64,000 nt of DNA from Diphasiastrum complanatum (Eukaryota > Streptophyta > Lycopodiopsida > Lycopodiales > Lycopodiaceae): NCBI GenBank assembly GCA_029204225.1, contig CM055109.1, forward strand, positions 38,328,632 to 38,392,631. Reading direction: 5' to 3'. Numbering within the stretch: position 1 is the stretch's first letter; the number at the start of each line of letters is the position of its first letter. Shown here in pieces: positions 31,848-42,040 of the stretch. The position numbers and the translations under genes were made by a program. Under the pieces are notes generated by a model that was not told the DNA's origin, did no database searches, and worked only from the letters and a program-made list of their open reading frames with translations.

Positions 31848-32278
31848 AGAAACACCATGGCAACCTGGATCGTGATGTGCGATATTTTGCGGATAACTGC
31901 GGCATGGTAGCTTTCTTGGCAGAAATAAACAAATATTGGGATAGGGGACACCAACCAATTGCCATCGTTATCAACAAGCCCTTGCAGACTGAAATGGATC
32001 ACATCAATGTTGCACGTCTTTATTACCGAATAGCCCTCACTTCGGCACTACCCGTCGATATGGTGGAGCTACGAAAAATCCATGGATTCCTGCAAGGCAT
32101 GTTCCATTATTACAAACAATTGCCCTTCCTCAATAATTTATGCTAGCAGATGATGGAAGGCATCGACAACAAATTTACCAATCTCGATAACAACAATCTC
32201 GTCTCCAAGGCTCAAAAAATCCAAGATGAAAAGGCTTCGATTAGTGTGGGACCACCAATGCAATAAGGTGGCCGATAA
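31848..32278 (+). pseudogene. GYP-F extra ORF downstream of pol, second part
   Basis: Coding continues right after COP-D: HHGNLDRDVRYFADNC, IAIVINKPLQTEMDHIN, RLYYRIALTSALPVDMVEL and LRKIHGFLQGMFHYY, to a TAG at 32146. Beyond that the frame goes on as MMEGIDNKFTNLDNNNL. The Asp/Asn-rich helical C-terminus ends just before the 3' LTR. Together with 25794-26525 it makes a protein of roughly 380 residues. It is unlike any enzyme I recognise. Confidence 0.62.
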
Positions 32279-32385
32279 TGTTAACAACTGTGCAAACACA
32301 GAGAAAATATTAAAAAAAAAAGAAATAAAACTCCATGGCATGTGTTTTGTGAGCCCACGTATGTGTATTTGCCAATAAACTTCAA
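32279..32385 (+). repeat. GYP-F 3' LTR, truncated
   Basis: TGTTAACAACTGTGCAAACACAG matches the 5' LTR start at 19855 and stays alignable for about 107 bp (CCATGGCATGTGTTTTGTGAGCC region), then stops where copia RT sequence begins. Confidence 0.82.
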
Positions 32386-32690
32386 TGTGTCATCAACATA
32401 TAAGGTGACAATTATAAATGAATGATACACTGACTTGAAATAGACATTTGAATCGATAGTGATTGGTTTGTAACTGTGTTGCATGAGGAATGTGTTGATC
32501 CTCTAAAACCAAGCTCTAGCTGATTGCTTCAAGCCATAGAGTCCTTTATGGAGTTTTCATATATGATTCTCCTTACCGTTGAGAATGTATCCCTTGGGCT
32601 AGATCATGTAGGCATCTTCTTTTATTACTAAGAATGTTCTATGTGTGTGTCAAATGGTTGACAGAGTTCTTGAGGTGGAGTTTGATGGTG
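32386..32690 (-). pseudogene. COP-G reverse transcriptase fragment (copia)
   Basis: The minus strand encodes AYMIQPKGYILNGKENHI, then GLYGLKQSARAWFQRI and NTFLMQHSYKPITIDSNVYF ending in FIIVTLYVDDTLKF, i.e. the RT fingers-palm with intact YVDD. Both ends are cut: the left joins the GYP-F LTR remnant and the right joins a COP-E LTR. It is closest to COP-J at 47031-47426. Confidence 0.82.
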
Positions 32691-33210
32691 CTGATGAATC
32701 AACTTTTGAATCTCTCTCCCTTCAATCGCTCATTTACATATATAGCAACTGGAAGATCTTGCATTATTCTATCTTTGCATTTACAAAATCTCTTAACAAC
32801 TGATTAACTGACTAATTAGAACAGTTATTATTGGAACGTGAAGACGTAGACAATCTATACTTGGAATCCTATGTATTTTTGTAGAGTGTCATATTTTTTG
32901 CATTTTTCGTATTTTATGCAAAGCAGTGTTGCATTTATGGAAGTGTCTGAAATGGCCTAAAAACTGAGTTAACACAAGTGTCCCAAAACACTTAGTTGCT
33001 CAGGATGGGCCAAAGGTGACAAAGGTGATAGTGTCAGGTTTTTCACCTATGGAAATTCCTGAATAAAAGTGCAAACTGTAGCGACAATCAGTGTAAGAAT
33101 GCAGGCTGTTGAAAAAATAGTTCATTTTCTGCAGACTACTTGAGAGAGTGATTTACATGAAAAGGAAGGAGGGGAGTTAGGATGAGTAGGAGTAACATTA
33201 AACTCGAACA
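32691..33210 (-). repeat. COP-E 3' LTR, truncated, minus orientation
   Basis: Minus strand TGTTCGAGTTTAATG at 33210 follows a polypurine tract and aligns with the plus-strand copy at 47559 for about 520 bp. Alignment stops at GATTCAAAAGTTGATTC (near 32692), where COP-G begins. Confidence 0.85.
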
Positions 33211-33221
33211 CTCCCCCTTAA
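33211..33221 (-). promoter_or_regulatory. COP-E polypurine tract
   Basis: Minus strand TTAAGGGGGAG lies next to the LTR start. It is the same arrangement as COP-A, supporting a close relationship. Confidence 0.8.
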
Positions 33222-33229
33222 GCTTACTA

Positions 33230-33739
33230 CTATGAATCTGAATTGCAATTGAGATTTATCATATCTACTAAAGTAGAATGTTTATTTCTACTAGAGAATG
33301 GCTTTGTCAAAATATCAGCCAACATATTGTGTATGTGACAGTAACTTAGTACAACATCTTTATTCTGAACTTTCTCTCTAGGAGAATGGAAGTGAACTTC
33401 TATGTGTTTAGTTCTAGCATGAGTGTTCACAGATAGAGCTATGCAGCTCTGATTGTCGCACTGGAGTATGGTTGGACCGATATGTGGAAATAACAAATCC
33501 TGTAGTAGCCTTCTGAGCCAAATTATCTCCTTCACTGCTGATGTAGCTGCAATGTATTCGGACTCTGTTGAGGACAATGAGATGCATTTCTGCTTTCTGC
33601 TGTTCCATGAAATGGGTCCTCCTACGAGGAAACGAATATATCTTGATATGGATCTTCTAGTATCCACGTCTCTTGCCCAATCTGAATTTGAATAGGTGAC
33701 TAAAGTGAGTGCAACTTCTGTATTACCATTAAAGCTCAA
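33230..33739 (-). pseudogene. COP-E RNase H (copia)
   Basis: The longest copia frame in this area, 169 codons. It has YSNSDWARDVDTRRSISRY, GGPISWNSRKQKCISLSS, TESEYIAATSAVKEI, LQCDNQSCIALS and MLADILTKPF. The RNase H catalytic Asp, Glu and Asp positions are visible, and the frame ends 30 bp before the polypurine tract. It may be intact as a domain, but RT upstream is in other frames. Confidence 0.88.
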
Positions 33740-34750
33740 AGCATAGTTTCGTAGCTTGAATGTACTTCAATACTCTTTGTAGAGCTTTCCAATGTTGTAA
33801 GCCTGGATTGGACATGTTTTGAGACAGTGTGCTTAGCACATATGCTAGATCAGGTCGTGTGGAAATCATAGAATACATTATAGATTCTATGACAAATTGA
33901 AAAGGATACTTGCACATTTCTTGCTGATCTTCTTGAGTTTTGACGCACATGTCTTTGGACTGCTTCGATCTTGGATCCATAGGTGTATCTATCGGCTTGC
34001 AGTCCACCATGCCATATATGCGAAGTACATTGATTAAATAGGACTCTTGGCTTATAGTAATTCTTCTGCTTGCACGATCCCATGAATCTCCATGCCAAGT
34101 ATGTAATGGATTGGGCCTAGATCAAGTCATCTCAAATTTTGATGAAAGCAAAGTCTTGGTTTCACACAACAACTGATCTAAATTGCTGATAATTAAAGAA
34201 TCATCAACATATAATGCTATTATACATTTACATTTGAGATACACAGTAGAGTCTGCGGAGTAAGAAGTGAAATTATGCTGTAACAAGAAGTGATTTATTT
34301 TTTCATACCAGGCCCTGGGAGCTTGCTTGAGACCATATAATGTCTTATACAATTTACATACCAAATGCTCTTTGCCTTGAAGAATGTAACCTTTTGGTTG
34401 ATAAATGAATATGTCTTCTTGTATGTATCCATGAAGGAATATTGTCTAGACGTCCATCTAGTGAATGTGCAGATCCTCTATAGCAGCTATAACCAGCAAG
34501 GTGCGAATAGATTGATGCTTTACCACTGGACTGAAGGTGTCAGTGTAATCTATTCCATAGACTTGCTCAAATCCTTTAACTACTACACGAACTTTCCATT
34601 TGGATATTGATCCATCTGGTTAAGCTTTAGCTTGAAGATCCATTTAGAGTCGATAGGTTTAATAGCTACATGAGGATTAACAAGACTTCAGATCTTGTTC
34701 TTCATCAAGGAATGGTACTCAACATCCATGGCAACTTTCCATTCATCTGC
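33729..34750 (-). pseudogene. COP-E reverse transcriptase (copia)
   Basis: From right to left: a frame near 34400-34740 encodes the RT fingers (GIDYTDTFSPVVKHQSI, then a stop within MDV*TIFLHG). Then 34122-34364 has TLYGLKQAPRAWYEKI and ALYVDDSLII. Then 33729-34010 has VDCKPIDTPMDPR, STRPDLAYVLSTLSQ and WKALQRVLKYI. YVDD is intact; a stop and at least two shifts break the protein. Confidence 0.87.
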
Positions 34751-35836
34751 ATTGGGCATTGACAATGCTTCTGCAACTATGGTAGGTTCTTCATGACTGA
34801 TGAATGCCTAAGGGACAAAACGATCAGGTTGTTGTCGTTGTCTTGCAGACCTTCGAGCAATGCGATTAGCCTTGTGTGATGTTGAATAGCCGATAAAGAT
34901 GCTTACAACTTACTAGGTCTAGTTTCTTCCTTAGAATAGATGGTATTTGAGCATAGCAAAGACATCCAAATAACATAAGTGTTTCAGATTTGGTTTGTAG
35001 CCGTAGTAGGCTTTAAATGGTGTTCTAAAGTCGATTGCCTTTGTGTTGAAATAATTCTACAGATAACAGGCTGTAGAGATAGCTTTAGCCCAAAAATTCT
35101 TGGGTAGTTGAGCATTGGCAGTCATGGATCATGCAGCTTCCAATAGTGTTCGGTTCTTTCGCTCAGCTATGCCATTCTACTGTGGAGTGTAGCTAGCTGT
35201 AAACTGATCGTGAATGCCACATGATGATAAGTAGCCCACCATTTCATTTGATAGGTATTCTCCCCCCGAATCAGACCATAGGGCCTTGATTCTCTGACCA
35301 GTCTGGTTCTCAGCATATTGCTTGAATTCTTTCAAGCAATTCAACGCTTCTGACTTGTTCTTTATGAACATGACTCTGGTAAATCAGGAGTAGTCATCAA
35401 TGAATGTAAAAACATATAGACTTGACCCAAAGAGGGTATGCTCATGGGACCACATAAGTCACTGTGAATCAGTGACAGGACAGACTTTGCTCTCCTAGCT
35501 TGTCCTCTTGGAAATTTTGTCCTAGGTTGTTTCTCTAGTAAACAATTTTCACAGACAGTCTGATTTGCTATAGAGACAACATTGATATTTATATCCTTGA
35601 CCATTTTTGTTATGATGCATGTACAAGATTGAATGCATGTTTAAATGACCTAGTCTTTGATGCCAAACATGAGCATTAGAGACACTCATAGAAAGTGCAT
35701 AATTGTGACTCAGGATATACAAATTTCCTTCTCTGTATGTAGAGAGAATTTCACTAGAATTCCCATCAATAATAGTAGATCGACTAGTAGTAAACAAAGC
35801 TCTATAGCCATGATCAGTGATCTTGCTAATAGACAA
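34751..35836 (-). pseudogene. COP-E integrase with pre-integrase domain
   Basis: The frame 35549-35836 has ITDHGYRALFTTS and VWHQRLGHLNMHSIL (pre-integrase zinc domain). Frame 35362-35604 has ENCLLEKQPRTKFPRG and LIHSDLCGPMS (first catalytic Asp). Frame 35177-35371 has ALWSDSGGEYLSNEM (second Asp). After a stop, NGIAERKNRTLLEAA supplies the catalytic Glu at about 35150. All three catalytic residues survive, but stops break the domain. Gag and protease upstream are lost; the sequence changes at about 35870-35915. Confidence 0.86.
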
Positions 35837-35914
35837 TAAGTTCTTTGTTAAATTGGGTACGGAAAGTACACCATCTAGCTACCTAGTGATGCCATCAAAG
35901 AACTGAAGTCGCCG

Positions 35915-36930
35915 ACAACAGAACATAAGTGCTTTTGTTTGTACGAATTCGGATTTGGGAGAGGAATCCAAACTCACTGACAAACAAGCCATTTGTGGAC
36001 CATAAGTAGATCAAATCAAGCCTGATCTGCTCCAGTTGGGCCCTGTACGGACAGAGAGCTCACACGTGTGAAATCAGCCCTCTTTGTTTGAGTGCTACTT
36101 CTCAAGGAATGATCCAAATTTGATGTTCTATAGCTTGTTGGATAGGTACTAAAGAGTAAATTGTGTTGCTCAAGTTTCTAAATCAATTTGATATGTTTTT
36201 GGAAGAGTTTTAGGCAATCAAAAAAAAATAGGGAGAGTACTCATCTCGTGTGATATGCCAAAGTGAGCACACATTAGTTTTTACCAATATTTTCAATTTT
36301 CATTATCAATAAAGTAGAATTGGATAAAAGTGATTTTTGTGAGGTCTTAGACTTTTCATTTCACATAGATTATTGTGGGTGAGTTGAAAGTAAGTTCCTA
36401 GAGACTTTTTCAGTTTTTTGAAACTCGTGGGAGAGATAGACTTCATACTTGCATGTGCTTCATTTTCTTAATAGAAGCTAGATGCAAATTCAAGATAGAT
36501 TGATTTTTTCAGTTGTGAGTTGGATCTCACATTTTGTTGCCAGATTTCATAGGTTGGATCGACATTATAAGTGTTAGATCCTAGGTTGGGATAGCAAGCA
36601 ACATTTTCAACTCCATTTTTGCCATTACTAGAATTTCTCAAAGTGAATATGTCTTCATCTGGTTCACATTTCTTGGAGCATAGTGAGAGATTAACATCTT
36701 CCAATTATGCAATGTGAAAGATTAGAATGGAATCATTATTGGTTCTACAAGATGTAATGGACATTGTAAGTGGAGCTTAAGAAGAACCTGCAGCACCTAA
36801 TGAAGCTACAACATTCAATAAAAGAACCAAAATTGCTCTCTATTTTATTAAAATGAATGTCACAAATGAAGTGTTAAGAGAGATCAATACATGGACCACT
36901 GCCAAGGATTATATCTTTTTGTTTGCATGA
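35915..36930 (+). pseudogene. COP-H leader and gag start, plus orientation
   Basis: This stretch matches 48890-49900 in reverse complement over about 1 kb. It starts at CAGAACATAAGTGC just after where a primer site should be and ends in gag codons (KMNVTNEVLREI, then TWTTAKD). The gag start near 36720 resembles COP-B (KIRMESLLVLQDVMDIVSG) and has a stop after SGA. No LTR or primer site remains on its left, where COP-E integrase begins. It is cut on the right at about 36930 by gypsy sequence. Confidence 0.75.
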
Positions 36931-36949
36931 TGTGCTTTGGGTTTCACCC

Positions 36950-37380
36950 AGGATTAATCCCCTAGTTTGATGGTGAATCTTGCTGGCTTCAACCCCTGTA
37001 GACCCCATTTTTCATATAAAGTAGTGGAGATCAAATTGACATCTGATCCTCCATCTACTATTGCTGCCTCGTCCTCGTATCTCTTGTGTTTGATTGGCAA
37101 AGTGATGTTGTGTTCCTCACTTTCCCATGCTGCCCCGATGTGGAGGACGTTATTTGTTTCTACATAGCCCGTACAATATATGGGCTAAGGCGCTACTGGC
37201 TCCTCATCCGCTTTGGCCCATTCAGCTAGAAGGCTTTTCACTTGTGGTGCAATCAGCAGTAGTTTCCTGAGTGGTAAACTAACACGGCTTGCCAATAAAA
37301 GAGTGAGTCTTTTAGTGCATGGTTCCTCGGGCTCCACCATGTGAAAAGGTGGTTCATATTGGTGCAACTGATCATTCTGA
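36950..37380 (-). pseudogene. GYP-G protease (gypsy)
   Basis: The minus strand encodes KRYEDEAAIVDGGSDVNLIS, the gypsy aspartic protease active site, then LYEKWGLQGLKPARF. Upstream of it (37185-37367) is a gag-protease linker frame (RLTLLLASRVSLPLRKLLL). The sequence breaks off at about 36950, so RT and integrase of this element are missing. Confidence 0.8.
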
Positions 37381-38525
37381 TCAGTGTGCAGTGGTGAGCC
37401 CGCTTGCGGTTCCCGTTCGCCGCCAACTGGAGGTTTCGTGAGATTGTCCCCTTCCTACTCTTTTTCCCCCGCTTGTGCCTTTTGTACCCAGTGTCGTATT
37501 TTCTGGTACTGTCTTCTTTCTTCTCTCACATTCGGATATGGCACTGAAGTTGAGGGTTGGTCATCAGTGACCGAGGGTGGTGGTGAGGGAGCCACTTCCT
37601 TCCTCTTCTGTGTTCGTGTGACGACTAACACAGGAGCATGGAATTGTTGTCTTTCCAATGGCATCCCTGTGGAACTGCTAGTAGTTGTATCGCAATGAAG
37701 TTGAGAGGTGCACTGGTTCCAAGTCTCAATGGACAATTCTTGTAACAGTGTCCATAACTGCATTCTCGACAAAAGGATGTACATTGTCCCTTGTAGGGAC
37801 ATTCCGCAATTATGTGTCCTTCACCACATCCGTAGTTCCTCTCGCCTTAACGCTAAGTTTGAGCTACATAGGCTGCAACATATTCATTTATGGCAAGATC
37901 CATAAATGGTTCATCTGGTCCGTACTATTGTTGTTGCTTAGGTTGAGGTGGTACTTGCATCTCCAATTTTGCTGCTGTCAGGTTTACATGGGCTACTTGT
38001 TGATTGACTGGCCCAGGTGGTGCAGGTAAGGCCATACGCTGTTGCTGATTCGGTGCGTCGTACCTCGGTGCCACGTTTGGTGCCCCTTGATGATATGAAT
38101 AAGAAGTCTGATAAGGACTTCTCTTCTGTTGAACAATCCGGGGATTAAACGGGCAAAATGCCGTAGTGCATAATGAGAGTCGCTTTAACCGCGTCCTAGG
38201 TAGATTTTTCTTCCTTTGATAGGTTAAAAAACCAATCATGAGCCACTGCCAATAAGGACATGGGAAACAACATCAGCTTTTTCATAGGTGTCCGTTTGCC
38301 GTAGATTTTACAAGCTTGTTCGTAGATCTGGAGGAATCGGATGGGATCTAATGATCCGTCGTATTTTGGTATTTTCATTTGTGGTGCTCTCTGGACTGCT
38401 TGTAAGGGAGCGTCAGGTATGGGTTGGACCATTGGTTCCATTGGTGCTGGTTCTGGTTCTGCCTCTTGTTGCAGAACTGCTAATTTGGGATTCATGTGAG
38501 TCCCAAATTGGACCCAACTCAAAAA
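37381..38525 (-). pseudogene. GYP-G gag (gypsy)
   Basis: Frame 38196-38522 carries the Retrotrans_gag region MKIPKYDGSLDPIRFLQIY, then KKLMLFPMSLLAVAHDWF. Frame 37925-38239 is a Pro/Gln-rich linker (PPGPVNQQVAHV). Near 37740-37860 are two zinc-knuckle-like motifs: GCGEGHIIAEC, whose first Cys is replaced, and CRECSYGHCYKNC. A Ser/Pro/Thr-rich frame follows at 37455-37802. The core is clearly related to GYP-F gag. Confidence 0.83.
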
Positions 38526-38729
38526 AAGTAATCTCTAAGTTTAAAATTGACTTTGGGCCTCAAGATTTATTTTACTTACAAAGGTCTCAAGCCTATTATT
38601 TTAATTACAACTTAGCTTGCGTGCTCATTGGGCCATGGGCTTATACGTGCAGGATGTCATGCCCTCGCAACACATTTTATTGATCGATTTTATTCATTTA
38701 CAATGCGTTGGGAATACCCCCAACACTAT
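38526..38729 (-). repeat. GYP-G LTR, partial
   Basis: Minus strand TGTTGGGGGTATTCC at 38729 and the GCGAGGGCATGACATCCTGC block match the LTR at 54780-55208. Only about 200 bp lie between this start and gag, so the LTR end, primer site and leader are deleted. Confidence 0.7.
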
Positions 38730-38881
38730 GTCAAAAGCGAAGTTCTTGACAAAGAGGTTGACTTGTAGTATTGTCGAACACAAGATATGACAGCGGAATA
38801 TTTTTACTAAAGCATTGAGCTTGGATGCACACAAGAAATTTTGTGCAAAACTAAGTTTGAAGGTCAAAGAATTCATGGGAG
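38730..38881 (+). pseudogene. COP-I RNase H tail and polypurine tract
   Basis: Plus strand MTAEIFTKALSLDAHKKFC then AKLSLKVKEFMG, the C-terminal end of a copia RNase H, is followed by ATGGGAG and an LTR start. The same tail occurs in COP-L at 61430-61517. Confidence 0.78.
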
Positions 38882-39390
38882 TGTTGGATTATTCTCCTGA
38901 TTATTGACAAACTGATCGTTAGTTATACTAAAGCAATTAACACGTATCCAGTAGGACAACTAATCAGGCCGAAGTCGCAATTGGTAACCAACGTCTTCGA
39001 CAATAGACTTATTCAGCTACTTCGATGATCAACTGATCCATCCACTTCGACGATCGAGTCAACCGACTTATTCGACTTCCTCAATGACTTCAAGTCATCT
39101 ATCTCGTCTGACTAAGTACGCATTGTACAACCGTCGTTGTAGTTCAAATATTTATTGAGTACAATGACTTACATAGTTGGTAGTTAAACATTTATTATGA
39201 TTAATTACAAGGATGCAGTGTATAAATACATCTTCCTCATGCATTCTCTATGATGCTCCGCCAAGAGAGCGAATGATATTGAGAATCCAAGTTATGTCTC
39301 CATTTTTGGCTGTAACGTATTCAATGTTGTTTAAGCTTTCATTGTAATATAGAAACAACACGTTCTATTTCTATGTTTAACGTAGATGTA
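38882..39390 (+). repeat. COP-I type 3' LTR, right edge approximate
   Basis: TGTTGGATTATTCTCCTGATTA matches the starts of the LTRs at 58111 (TGTCAAATTATTCTCC) and 61538 (TGTTGGATTTACTCC) for a short distance only. A TGTATAAATACATC promoter element lies near 39216. No primer site follows, as expected of a 3' LTR. Confidence 0.6.
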
Positions 39391-40404
39391 TGATGTTGTC
39401 AGAATCATAATAAAAGTGAACCAGATTTGATCCAAAATTTGATAGGGACTTGATCTGAAAAATCAAAACCCAAAAATAGTATTTGCGAAGGTTTTTTAGA
39501 TGAAGGTTGACTAGACAAAGGTTCAACAATGTTATTTTTGGTAAAAATATTCTGATCAAATTTTTCTGACAAATATTATGGAAATAACCTTCGCCGAACT
39601 TTCAGACTGAGAATCAGACTCAGATAAAGCTAGGGTAGAACTGGCGAAAGTTCCAGACACATAAAAACACAGTTTCTATAGTCTGGCGAGGGTAAAAATA
39701 GAGATTTTTCATGATCTGGATAAGATGAATGTTCATCAAACTCAAAAATAATAAATTAATCTGGTAATTTGGTGAAGGTTCTGGTAAAGAATCAAGAGTA
39801 ATATTGGTATTTTTGCAAGAAAAAAACTTTTTTGACAAAAATATGACAATATGACAACTGACTCTCTAAGATACCTTCTATTTTTTATATTATTCTTCGT
39901 CGACTTGATAGATCTGAATCACACCTATGATGGAATGAAGGTTTTTTTTCTGTATTTTTAGAGTTTTGGTGATTTTTTGGTATTTTTTGATGGTTTTTCT
40001 AATGTTTTTAAAAATCTGCTGGGAACTATTGTTCGTCCTTCAAACTAAATATTCTATGATCAAAATTGAAGGCGCTTGCAACTCGGTGAATATTTTTTTT
40101 TTGATAGATAATAAAAAATTATCAGCTTTGATGACGATTTTTGTCTTTTTTTGACCGAAATTTGACAGATTTGATCAATTTTTGTTGTTTTTTTATATCT
40201 CAGATCCAGGTGGATCTTAAGATTGGTGATCTGAATAGCTTTTCCTATTCAATAACCAGATAAGATTTCAAACAGGCAAATCCACTCAAATCAGGCAAAA
40301 TCACTCCCAAACTAATCCTAAATACAGATTTAACACTATTCATACCACGACAAGATGTCTAATGCAAGCGAACCATCCAACAAACATGCTGCAAACTGAA
40401 AAAT
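39391..40404 (-). other. Tat-like leader with CGAAGGTT motifs
   Basis: No gene is seen. Between 39480 and 39940 the motif GCGAAGGTT and close variants recur about eight times at irregular spacing. On the minus strand these read AACCTTCGC, as at 6300-6660 next to the other Tat-like primer site. Confidence 0.45.
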
Positions 40405-40428
40405 TGGCGTAGCTCCTCGGCAACGGCA
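40405..40428 (-). promoter_or_regulatory. Tat/Athila-like primer-binding site, minus
   Basis: The minus strand reads TGCCGTTGCCGAGGAGCTAC, a variant of the TGGCGCCGTTGCCGGGGA site. It implies a gypsy element running leftwards, with its LTR on the right (after 40430), although that LTR has no second copy here. Confidence 0.45.
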
Positions 40429-40785
40429 CAGAATTGTAGTGGGTTTCTTTTCTATCCTAACCTCAACCCAAGATCCAAGAAATCTAGCATAAAAAAACAG
40501 AAGTTAGTTGTTAAATGAACTAAATCATTGATGACCAATAATCAAAACAATCATGTTGCCCTAAAAACTAGATACTTCACCAAAAATCTAGTTTTTAGTG
40601 ACTAAAAGCAATGTATCTATATTAGCCAGTTAGAGTATGTCTAAATCCGACCTTATCAACATCTCTACTTGCCGTAAATAGTACAATCACTATTTTAGGC
40701 CTTATTGACATAAGAAATTCTGTTTAAGTTGAAATTTCAAGTTGGTCTCAAAATTGTCAAAATAACTCAACTAAACTAGTTGAAT
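40429..40785. other. Unassigned, possible Tat-like LTR
   Basis: If the site at 40405-40428 is a primer-binding site, this should be the end of an LTR on the minus strand. No gene or second copy is visible. Confidence 0.3.
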
Positions 40786-41010
40786 TTTTCACACTTGCAT
40801 CTGACGCTCTACATTACATTTGCATCCCACGCCCTCATCCCCATTTGCATCCCACGATCCCTCTACATTTGCATCCGATGCACCCTCTACATTTGCATCT
40901 GACACTCCATTTGCATTTGCATCTGACGCCCTCATTCTCATTTGCACCTGACACTCCCACTGCATTTGCATCTGACACCCCTTCTCCAATTGCATTCACC
41001 AATGTCTTTT
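40786..41010. repeat. Minisatellite of ~24-30 bp, CATTTGCATCYGACRC units
   Basis: About nine units built on CATTTGCATCTGACGCC follow in tandem. On the minus strand the unit keeps phase and encodes repeats such as SDANVEGA, leaving two long open frames. Similar units reappear at 42045-42150 after an unrelated T-rich block. Confidence 0.88.
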
Positions 41011-41049
41011 CAATTGCATTCGCCACTACCTTCCATATTGCATCCGATA

Positions 41050-41480
41050 TTTTGTCGTATTTTTCAACTAAAATTTGTGTCACATTTTTTGCAAAAATTT
41101 GGTAGCATTTTTTGTCGAAAAAATTTTGTAACACTTTTGTGTCGCATTTTTTGCAAAACTTTTGTACATTTTTTTGTCGCAAATTTTTTGTAGCACTTGC
41201 TGTCGCAAAATTATTTTAGCACTTTTGTCGCAAATTTTTGTCACATTTTTCGCAAAATTTTCGCAAATTTTTATCGCAAAATTTTGTTGCATGTTTCGTA
41301 GACTTTTTCTCGTATTTTTTGCAAAAATTTTGTCGCACGTTTCGTAGACTTTTTTGTCGCATTTTTCACAGAATTCTTGTTATTTTTTTCACAATTTTTT
41401 CATGATAGTTTTCATCGCAAAATTTGTGTCGCATTTTTGCCTTCGAGATTTTTTGTAGTATTTTTTTTTTGTAGCATTTT
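41050..41480. repeat. TTTTTGTCGCAAAATTTTG minisatellite
   Basis: Irregular tandem units of 20-30 bp built on TTTGTCGCA, TTTTTTGCAAAA and TTTCGTAGAC. Several inverted pairs (TTTTGC/GCAAAA) make it able to fold. No gene is present. Confidence 0.85.
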
Positions 41481-41489
41481 TCACCTTCG

Positions 41490-42040
41490 GGAATTTCAAG
41501 ATTTTGGAGTTTTTATTTTCGGGTATTTTTGGGTTTCATTTTTGGGTTTTTAGAATTTTCGAGTTTTTTGAGTTTTAAATTTTGGATTTTTTGAGTTTCG
41601 AATTTTTGAATTTTTTGGGTTTTGATTTTCAAATTTTGCGATATTTTATAGATTTCGTGTTTTTCGATCGAGTTATTTTTCGATCTTAGCTTTTTCGATA
41701 CATTATTTTTTTTAGCCCTTATTATTTTGATCCATTATTTTTATGAGCCCTTGATTTTTTTGATCTCTTATTTTTTCGATACCTTGTAATTTTTTGATAT
41801 CTTGTAGTTTTTTGATACCTTAAAATTTTTTTGATCCCTTTTAATTTTTCGAGCCATTGTCATTTTTCATCAGTTTTGATTTTTCGACCCTCTGATTTTT
41901 CGACCATTTTTATTTTTCGACTCTCTTATTTTTTGACCATATTCATTTTTTTTGACCCACTTGATTTTTTAGACCCATTTGATTTTTCGACCCCATGTAT
42001 TTTTTTTTACCACATTTATTTTTTACTTTATTTTTTTCTG
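41490..42040. repeat. T-rich cryptic repeats (TTTTTCGA, TTTTTGAT)
   Basis: Units of 12-20 bp such as GATTTTTCGACC and TTTTTGATCCC recur with drift from one block to the next. The T-strand bias is extreme. The frame at 41831-42205 is a product of the repeat. Confidence 0.85.

Noticed and set aside
19855-32385. Integrated plant pararetrovirus
   Set aside because: Paired LTRs, a polyprotein with gypsy protease-RT-RNase H-integrase order and no movement protein fit a gypsy retrotransposon instead.
37384-38029. Plus-strand open frames of 104-114 codons
   Set aside because: They are antisense shadows of GYP-G gag, which has recognisable motifs on the minus strand.
40789-41182. SDANVEG repeat protein gene on the minus strand
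   Set aside because: Open frame follows from a minisatellite whose period is near a multiple of three; there is no start, promoter or non-repeat domain.
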